Assembly: GCA_036245805.1 (NCBI GenBank)
Contig: BTRK01000006.1
Span: 19,872,365 to 19,936,364, forward strand
DNA length: 64,000 nucleotides
Direction of reading: 5' to 3'
Source: Pristionchus mayeri
Lineage: Eukaryota > Nematoda > Chromadorea > Rhabditida > Neodiplogasteridae
The notes beneath the pieces were generated by a model. It was not told where the DNA came from, did not search any database, and saw nothing but the letters and a program-made list of their open reading frames with translations. The position numbers and the translations under genes are program-made. Within the stretch, counting starts at the first letter, position 1; each line of letters starts with the position of its first letter. This document shows positions 56,692 to 64,000 of this stretch, piece by piece.

Positions 56692-57956
56692 TTAGGTTGT
56701 AACATAAGTTTTGTCGTATTTCGGAGGTTCACAATATTTCCATGAAGGATACTTCTCAAACATTATCAATGCCTGACCTCCTAGTATATGTTTGGGGTGT
56801 TCATGCACATTCAAACCATAGGGTAGAGCTGAACTGCGCACGCTGGTTATGCGAAAAATATTAATATGAACTGATTTAAATTTGGTGCAGATTTTTTAAT
56901 TCGTTTGATCAGGTGCTAGTTCGCAGAGATGAATAATGAACCAAACTTCTACAGCATGGTGATATACCCCGTCAATGCTCTTTCAAAATATACGCCAGAT
57001 ATGGTGCTATGTTGAGCGGAATCAAAGATATACTTCACTGAGTGTAAGGTTAGCCGCTGATTCGTATCCAACTTGACCAACTCTTCTGAATCCAGAATTG
57101 CAACAACAGTGACTAACATAAGTGCGTTCCAATTACCACTCATGGAGGTATAATTTATCATTAAACAAGTGAGAGAAAGAACACTCCACTTGTGGGAAAT
57201 TTGAATTTTTATTAATTCAATTCGCGCACAATTTTACCAAAATATGCAAGTTTAGGTGTTTCGAATTAAAGATTGTCATTCAAAAGCTATTTATTTCCAA
57301 ACTTATCCCAAGTAGATACTAGTAAGGGAAGGGTTTATGGTTAGGATGGACACAACAAATCAGATATTGAACATGTGTGCGAGGTAGGAATATGAACAAA
57401 GTGCCGATTTCATTAGTTTAATTTACATACCATCGTTCTGAATGGAGCCACTTATCTCAACAGAACCCAATCTACCCCAAACTTTGTCTGCATACTGACC
57501 ACTTTGGGTGAACTATATTCCACCACTATTTGGATCTGGATATCTATTGAGAAGAAAATTCGGCTTGCGAAAGTTTTCGCGACCGTCACCAACCATCCAC
57601 ATTATACAAACTCGTCTACATTTCTAGAACGATTTTCGTTTGTCATTATCCGTGAGTGGTTCAAAATTATGCACATATGTAGTACTTTACGCAAATCACA
57701 CAAAATCGGCATAATTTATCCTTTTCAAGAAGAGCTGATGCGTGAAAATGATTTGTAATCCTTATCTCAGTACAACTTTGTCTGACTAATGTGCCTCCTC
57801 AACTGCCTTGACAGGACTGAAGTAAAGCGCGTAAGAAAGAGTACGAAGGCCCTCACTGATGATGAATAACGAAATTGAGATTAAATTAATTCGAAGAATT
57901 TCTGAGGTTAAAATGCATAAGAGATTGGACGCGACAAAACTTATGTTACAACCTGA
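56692..57956. mobile_element. 1265-bp TA-flanked element, copy 2 (inverted)
   Basis: Exactly the same length as 33609-34873 and in opposite orientation, with TA at 56690-56691 and 57957-57958. Differences are scattered substitutions. The 84-codon ORF is kept (57504-57758 plus) but no transposase motif is seen. Confidence 0.85.
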
Positions 57957-58220
57957 TATTCTCACATGCCGGCCCTATTTTATTAGCAGAAGAAATTAAA
58001 TGGTGTTGAAGGATATACGAGAGAGTAGAAATTTATTTGACAAACTCTTCAAATCCGAGATAAATAGTCGAATGCTTTGACGAATTTAGAAAAAATTAAC
58101 AGCGCCCATAAATGTCTGATTGGTTTAAAAATGATGGGTTGAAAATGAGCAAATTAATTAAGGCGATTTTACCATTGAGGATTACTTTGCGATAGTTAAT
58201 ACGTAATTCCAACGAGTAAA

Positions 58221-58508
58221 TCAAGCAATAATTGGTATGCCGTCATCGTCGAGAGCGAAAACTCGAGGTCCGTTAGCGTGATTGGGCATCTCTCCATCTC
58301 TCCACTGTTCACTTATCTTGTCCTTCATAGCATCTTCTCCTCCTGATTCGTTCTAAACTATTTCTTTGCACTTTTGAACTACGCATTGTTATTTTTAATA
58401 ATATTTAGTTGAATAAATGCCGACGAGACCTGAATAGCGTCTCTGACTATCTCCAGTCCGGCAATCATCGATTCGAGTTCAGTTGTGATCGGTTCAAGTA
58501 GACTGGCT
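58221..58508 (-). CDS. 3' end of an unknown gene (two exons)
   Basis: Exon 58430-58508 reads SLLEPITTELESMIAGLEIV then RDAIQ. It splices in phase 0 over a 77-nt intron (acceptor TAGTTTAG) to 58221-58352, NESGGEDAMKDKISEQWRDG, ending FALDDDGIPIIA, stop. Composition, splice signals and phase all look coding. The upstream exons are not found: the sequence 5' of the acceptor is a 16-bp minisatellite and then repeats. I do not recognise the protein. It is acidic, helical and lacks a signal peptide in the visible part. Confidence 0.5.
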
Positions 58509-58534
58509 CTGTACCAATTGACATGTCCCATAAA

Positions 58535-58712
58535 ACTTTCGTGGTCCCAAGCAACTTTCGTGGTCCGAAACTTTCGTGGTCCGAAACTTTCATGGTCCGA
58601 AACTTTCATGGTCCGAATCTTTCATGGTCCGAAACTTTTGTGGTCCCAAACTTTCATGGTCCGAAACTTTCGTGGTCCGAAACTTTCGTGGTCCGAAACT
58701 TGCATGGTCCCA
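58535..58712. repeat. 16-bp minisatellite GAAACTTTCGTGGTCC
   Basis: About eleven units with C/T (TCGTGG or TCATGG) variation. It lies immediately upstream of the coding exon at 58508 and produces chance ORFs on both strands. 58713-59300 beyond it is AT-rich repeat sequence (part similar to 19130-19200) with no gene. Confidence 0.9.
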
Positions 58713-59303
58713 ACAACAAATGCTTATCTTGCGAGTATAGTGTCATCATAGCATTATATTCGGGGCGAACATCATTGTAAAGTGTTTTCCGATTGTTAAG
58801 AGACCGGCTCGGTCAGATTTCTGAGCAAGCCTGACGTCGATTTTTGACCAAATTTTTTTCCTGGATACCCCATCAAATTTTGGAAACTCGAACAGCAAAT
58901 CTCAAAAGTTAGGTATAGGTCTGAGTTAGTGTTGCTTGTCAAAAAACGAATCTTTGCTGACGTTACATCAGAAATCATTTTAAAATCAATAATTCATGTT
59001 TTGAATTATTTTTTTTTTCATTTTTGAAAAAAATCTAAAAATATTTGTTAGCTAACTCAGCCGGAAAAGCATTTTTCTAGTGCAATTTCACTCGCTGAAT
59101 CCGAATTTGTATATACGAACCGACCAACACTGGAGGTAAACGAGATAAGCTCGAAAAAATTTCGAGCAAAGTAGCTCCATTATCCGGATATGAGACATAT
59201 CTACCGGAGTGTAAAATTGAAGAAGTGAGAACGAACACATGATTACACCTGTTGAATAGGCGATGAATCGGTACATCTAACAATAATCCGACTGACCAAA
59301 GTG

Positions 59304-59750
59304 GTTCTCCCCACTATAAAGCATGCATCTCTGTTCGTAAAGAATTCAAATCGTGTCGCTCGAGATTCGTTCTTCAAGGATGTGTTCATTCGTCCTTCCT
59401 ACGCCGACAGGGACGACACTCGTCGCAAGATTCCCGGTCCTGGCTGTGGTAGAAATGGACCTGAGCCCACCCCGTCTGTCAGACCTACCGAACCACCACG
59501 CAGCCAGCAGTCGCGTCCTCAGTCGAACGGAGCCCCACCTAGGAACAGAACGAGAAGCAGGCGTGATTCTGTGTTCACTTCCGCCTCGAATCACAAACCT
59601 GATCACCTGAATGCCCGTCCCCGCCCTCTCCTGAATCAGAACCACCATCGGAACAGCTCCCCTTTCCATCCCCCCATCGCCTCGAATGGATATGGAGCCC
59701 CTCCCCGTCCATTCTTCTATAGACACATTCCCAACGTTCCCTCTAATTAA
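59304..59750 (+). CDS. Arg/Pro/Asn-rich ORF, unrecognised
   Basis: Open for about 148 codons. It begins around VLPTIKHASLFVKNSNRVAR and FFKDVFIRPSYADRDD, then becomes Pro/Arg/Asn/Ser-rich (GAPPRNRTRSRRDS and HLNARPRPLLNQNHHRN), ending IPNVPSN, stop. There is no ATG at the 5' end, so it may be a last exon, or a LINE ORF1 tail given the LINE endonuclease on the same strand 600 bp on. GC content is higher than the surroundings. 59751-60380 holds no other gene that I can support. Confidence 0.4.
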   Translation, partial: VLPTIKHASLFVKNSNRVARDSFFKDVFIRPSYADRDDTRRKIPGPGCGRNGPEPTPSVRPTEPPRSQQSRPQSNGAPPRNRTRSRRDSVFTSASNHKPDHLNARPRPLLNQNHHRNSSPFHPPIASNGYGAPPRPFFYRHIPNVPSN

Positions 59751-60384
59751 TTCATTCCTTCATCAGTACCCCACACATGTGAACATTCGGGGAATGACCA
59801 CAGATGAATCTAGAAATATTTTGTGATATAACAATTGCAATTTGTAGAATCAAAATACCATATGCATCCAAGCAGATATCACAGCTGCTTCGATTTGTTA
59901 TCTCATACTTGAACGAATCTGAAATGCGGAAATTGATTGATTTACAATTAAGAAAAATATGAAACATGAATTCAACTTGCCTTGTTTTCTTCCGCCCATT
60001 GCCCGAGAGCCACTGTGAACCCTATATCACGCACAAGATATCAACCTGATAAAAACAAAAGTTTTTTATTTAAAAATGAACAATATACATAAATGACAAG
60101 TGGGAGAGGAAAGTGTGGAAACTCTAGTAAAAGAGAGAAGAAGACTCCATCCACCCCGATCTCACATGAATACCAAAATTGGCGGGAACGTAGTACTATT
60201 CACTTTGTGCATAGGACGCGCTGGTAGGACGCTACTTATCCATAGTTCTTGAGTGATTTTTATTTGCAGTAAGGTGCACCCCCAATCCGTTCCTTTCCCA
60301 TCTTTCACACTATGGCACTCCTCCAAACTTCGGCGCCCAGGGAAACTGGTATTGATTCACCGGCCCAAAAATAATCACTCAGAC

Positions 60385-60730
60385 AGAAACTCACTTTCAT
60401 TCTACGCCATTCTTGCCAACTGCCGCTCTGTCCAAAACAAACTACAGTATCTTTCACAAACCCTTTCTAAAAAGTATACTATGATTTGCCTCAATGAGAC
60501 TTGGCTCTCTCCAACCTTCCCTACCTCGCTTCTACTACACCTACATTGTAGTACTGATCTAAGTCAATTCATGACCAAAATCAGTACTACAATGTGTTCA
60601 GAAGAGATAGGAACTCTAGAGGCGGTGGTGTAGCGATCATCCTACACTCGTCCATAAGTGCAGCACAGATTGCTGATGAAACCGAACCTGAATCCCACGA
60701 ATTATTAGCAGTCGATGCTGACATAAGATG
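60385..60730 (+). pseudogene. LINE endonuclease fragment (CR1/Jockey-like)
   Basis: One frame reads YAILANCRSVQNKLQYLSQT and MICLNETWLSPTF, the NxRS..NK and ETWL motifs of LINE endonucleases. After a frame change it continues YNVFRRDRNSRGGGVAIILH, the RxDR..GGG motif, and HELLAVDADI. The frame break coincides with a short inverted duplication (60543-60558 against 60580-60595), a likely template-switch scar. No reverse transcriptase follows; the satellite begins instead. Confidence 0.75.
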
Positions 60731-63700
60731 CGACTCGAAACAGCCGCCGATGAATTACCAGATGCGACTCGAAACAGCCGCCGATGAAGAAGCGTTGTAC
60801 TGATCAACTCTCTTCGGGACACTTTTTCACAACGACTCGACTTCGCAGCCATTCGCAATAAAGATAAATGGTTGAAAAGGGTGTGTAGATTCAGGAATCG
60901 ACGCGTGCGAAGACTTCGCTCTTCATATTTTACCAGAGGCGACTCGAAACAGCCGCCGATGAAGAAACGTTGTACTGATCAACTCTCTTCGGGACACTTT
61001 TTCACAACGACTCGACTTCGCAGCCATTCGCAATAAAGATAAATGGTTGAAAAGGGTGTGTAGATTCAGGAATCGACGCGTGCGAAGACTTCGCTCTTCA
61101 TATTTTACCAGAGGCGACTCGAAACAGCCGCCGATGAAGAAGCGTTGTACTGATCAACTCTCTTCGGGACACTTTTTCACAACGACTCGACTTCGCAGCC
61201 ATTGGCAATAAAGATAAATGGTTGAAAAGGGTGTGTAGATTCAGGAATCGACGCGTGCGAAGACTTCGCTCTTCATATTTTACCAGAGGCGACTCGAAAC
61301 AGCCGCCGATGAAGAAGCGTTGTACTGATCAACTCTCTTCGGGACACTTTTTCACAACGACTCGACTTCGCAGCCATTGGCAATAAAGATAAATGGTTGA
61401 AAAGGGTGTGTAGATTCAGGAATCGACGCGTGCGAAGACTTCGCTCTTCATATTTTACCAGAGGCGACTCGAAACAGCCGCCGATGAAGAAACGTTGTAC
61501 TGATCAACTCTCTTCGGGACACTTTTTCACAACGACTCGACTTCGCAGCCATTGGCAATAAAGATAAATGGTTGAAAAGGGTGTGTAGATTCAGGAATCG
61601 ACGCGTGCGAAGACTTCGCTCTTCATATTTTACCAGAGGCGACTCGAAACAGCCGCCGATGAAGAAGCGTTGTACTGATCAACTCTCTTCGGGACACTTT
61701 TTCACAACGACTCGACTTCGCAGCCATTCGCAATAAAGATAAATGGTTGAAAAGGGTGTGTAGATTCAGGAATCGACGCGTGCGAAGACTTCGCTCTTCA
61801 TATTTTACCAGAGGCGACTCGAAACAGCCGCCGATGAAGAAACGTTGTACTGATCAACTCTCTTCGGGACACTTTTTCACAACGACTCGACTTCGCAGCC
61901 ATTCGCAATAAAGATAAATGGTTGAAAAGGGTGTGTAGATTCAGGAATCGACGCGTGCGAAGACTTCGCTCTTCATATTTTACCAGAGGCGACTCGAAAC
62001 AGCCGCCGATGAAGAAACGTTGTACTGATCAACTCTCTTCGGGACACTTTTTCACAACGACTCGACTTCGCAGCCATTCGCAATAAAGATAAATGGTTGA
62101 AAAGGGTGTGTAGATTCAGGAATCGACGCGTGCGAAGACTTCGCTCTTCATATTTTACCAGAGGCGACTCGAAACAGCCGCCGATGAAGAAGCGTTGTAC
62201 TGATCAACTCTCTTCGGGACACTTTTTCACAACGACTCGACTTCGCAGCCATTCGCAATAAAGATAAATGGTTGAAAAGGGTGTGTAGATTCAGGAATCG
62301 ACGCGTGCGAAGACTTCGCTCTTCATATTTTACCAGAGGCGACTCGAAACAGCCGCCGATGAAGAAACGTTGTACTGATCAACTCTCTTCGGGACACTTT
62401 TTCACAACGACTCGACTTCGCAGCCATTCGCAATAAAGATAAATGGTTGAAAAGGGTGTGTAGATTCAGGAATCGACGCGTGCGAAGACTTCGCTCTTCA
62501 TATTTTACCAGAGGCGACTCGAAACAGCCGCCGATGAAGAAACGTTGTACTGATCAACTCTCTTCGGGACACTTTTTCACAACGACTCGACTTCGCAGCC
62601 ATTCGCAATAAAGATAAATGGTTGAAAAGGGTGTGTAGATTCAGGAATCGACGCGTGCGAAGACTTCGCTCTTCATATTTTACCAGAGGCGACTCGAAAC
62701 AGCCGCCGATGAAGAAGCGTTGTACTGATCAACTCTCTTCGGGACACTTTTTCACAACGACTCGACTTCGCAGCCATTCGCAATAAAGATAAATGGTTGA
62801 AAAGGGTGTGTAGATTCAGGAATCGACGCGTGCGAAGACTTCGCTCTTCATATTTTACCAGAGGCGACTCGAAACAGCCGCCGATGAAGAAACGTTGTAC
62901 TGATCAACTCTCTTCGGGACACTTTTTCACAACGACTCGACTTCGCAGCCATTCGCAATAAAGATAAATGGTTGAAAAGGGTGTGTAGATTCAGGAATCG
63001 ACGCGTGCGAAGACTTCGCTCTTCATATTTTACCAGAGGCGACTCGAAACAGCCGCCGATGAAGAAACGTTGTACTGATCAACTCTCTTCGGGACACTTT
63101 TTCACAACGACTCGACTTCGCAGCCATTCGCAATAAAGATAAATGGTTGAAAAGGGTGTGTAGATTCAGGAATCGACGCGTGCGAAGACTTCGCTCTTCA
63201 TATTTTACCAGAGGCGACTCGAAACAGCCGCCGATGAAGAAGCGTTGTACTGATCAACTCTCTTCGGGACACTTTTTCACAACGACTCGACTTCGCAGCC
63301 ATTCGCAATAAAGGTAAATGGTTGAAAAGGGTGTGTAGATTCAGGAATCGACGCGTGCGAAGACTTCGCTCTTCATATTTTACCAGAGGCGACTCGAAAC
63401 AGCCGCCGATGAAGAAACGTTGTACTGATCAACTCTCTTCGGGACACTTTTTCACAACGACTCGACTTCGCAGCCATTCGCAATAAAGATAAATGGTTGA
63501 AAAGGGTGTGTAGATTCAGGAATCGACGCGTGCGAAGACTTCGCTCTTCATATTTTACCAGAGGCGACTCGAAACAGCCGCCGATGAAGAAGCGTTGTAC
63601 TGATCAACTCTCTTCGGGACACTTTTTCACAACGACTCGACTTCGCAGCCATTCGCAATAAAGGTAAATGGTTGAAAAGGGTGTGTAGATTCAGGAATCT

Positions 63701-64000
63701 ACGCGTGCGAAGACTTCGCTCTTCATATTTTACCAGAGGCGACTCGAAACAGCCGCCGATGAAGAAGCGTTGTACTGATCAACTCTCTTCGGGACACTTT
63801 TTCACAATGACTCGACTTCGCAGCCATTCGCAATAAAGATAAATGGTTGAAAAGGGTGTGTAGATTCAGGAATCGACGCGTGCCAAGACTTCGCTCTTCA
63901 TATTTTACCAGAGGCGACTCGAAACAGCCGCCGATGAAGAAGCGTTGTACTGATCAACTCCCTTCGGGACACTTTTTCACAATGACTCGACTTCGCAGCC
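60725..64000. repeat. 175-bp satellite array, runs off the window
   Basis: About 18-19 units start GCGACTCGAAACAGCCGCCG with exact 175-bp spacing (60936, 61111, 61286, and so on). A 34-bp partial unit precedes the array at 60730. Units are almost identical. Diagnostic changes are GAAGAAGCG against GAAGAAACG and CATTCGC against CATTGGC. 175 is not a multiple of three, so no long ORF survives, though each unit has a coding-like stretch (RDTFSQRLDFAAIRNKDKWL). Confidence 0.97.

Noticed and set aside
60725..64000. CRISPR-like regular repeats
   Set aside because: Units are contiguous 175-bp satellite monomers without spacers, in a eukaryotic context. The same applies to the 16-bp repeat at 58535 and the 126-bp repeat in the MULE arms.

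Overview
The window reads as repeat-rich, gene-sparse DNA from a free-living nematode. Evidence: many spliced genes with 42-60 nt introns ending in TTTCAG-like acceptors, and nematode families (ShKT-type secreted peptides, an F-box exon set, SRH-like seven-transmembrane chemoreceptors, a VWA plus C-type-lectin protein). The flavour is diplogastrid (Pristionchus-like), but that is inference. There are no bacterial-style operons, CRISPR arrays or rRNA.

Region 1 (1-17.1 kb) is a near-perfect palindrome. A left arm (1-5098) and a right arm (8651-15041) surround a loop holding a 1920-bp unit in two direct copies. Each arm carries a divergent pair of two-exon genes encoding 144-aa proteins that are paralogues of each other and of a family I do not recognise. 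A maT-type (DD37D) Tc1/mariner element sits in an intron of the right-arm copy only, and the left arm keeps the empty TA site. A third partial copy of the repeat follows at 15.4-16.9 kb.

Region 2 (17.1-25.3 kb) holds two foldback elements, then an apparently intact MULE (21026-25162; ten-exon FLYWCH plus MULE transposase) that jumped into the LTR of a truncated Ty3/gypsy-like retrotransposon.

Region 3 (25.4-42.5 kb) has two small Ly6-like secreted genes (one broken), an F-box gene remnant, and four minus-strand secreted-peptide genes. The four share a 58-nt signal-peptide exon and a common core promoter (TATA box with a TGA(C/T)TCA site 11-12 bp away). Their introns and exons are loaded with nested transposons, including a 2.2-kb palindrome and a MULE-like MITE inside a signal peptide.

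Region 4 (43-47 kb) has two convergent SRH-like chemoreceptor paralogues with identical lengths for seven internal exons. Region 5 (47.3-53.6 kb) has a CT microsatellite, an internally deleted mariner, and a G-protein gamma-subunit gene. Its big intron hosts a foldback element containing another spliced gene, and a 45-bp perfect-like hairpin follows its stop codon. Region 6 (53.9-56.2 kb) is a complete 13-exon secreted VWA-CTLD gene.

Region 7 (56.7-64 kb) has the second, inverted copy of a 1265-bp TA-flanked element, the 3' end of an unknown gene beside a 16-bp minisatellite, a LINE endonuclease fragment, and a 175-bp satellite running off the window edge with a three-monomer higher-order pattern. 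All functions come from reading the sequence; no database search was made.
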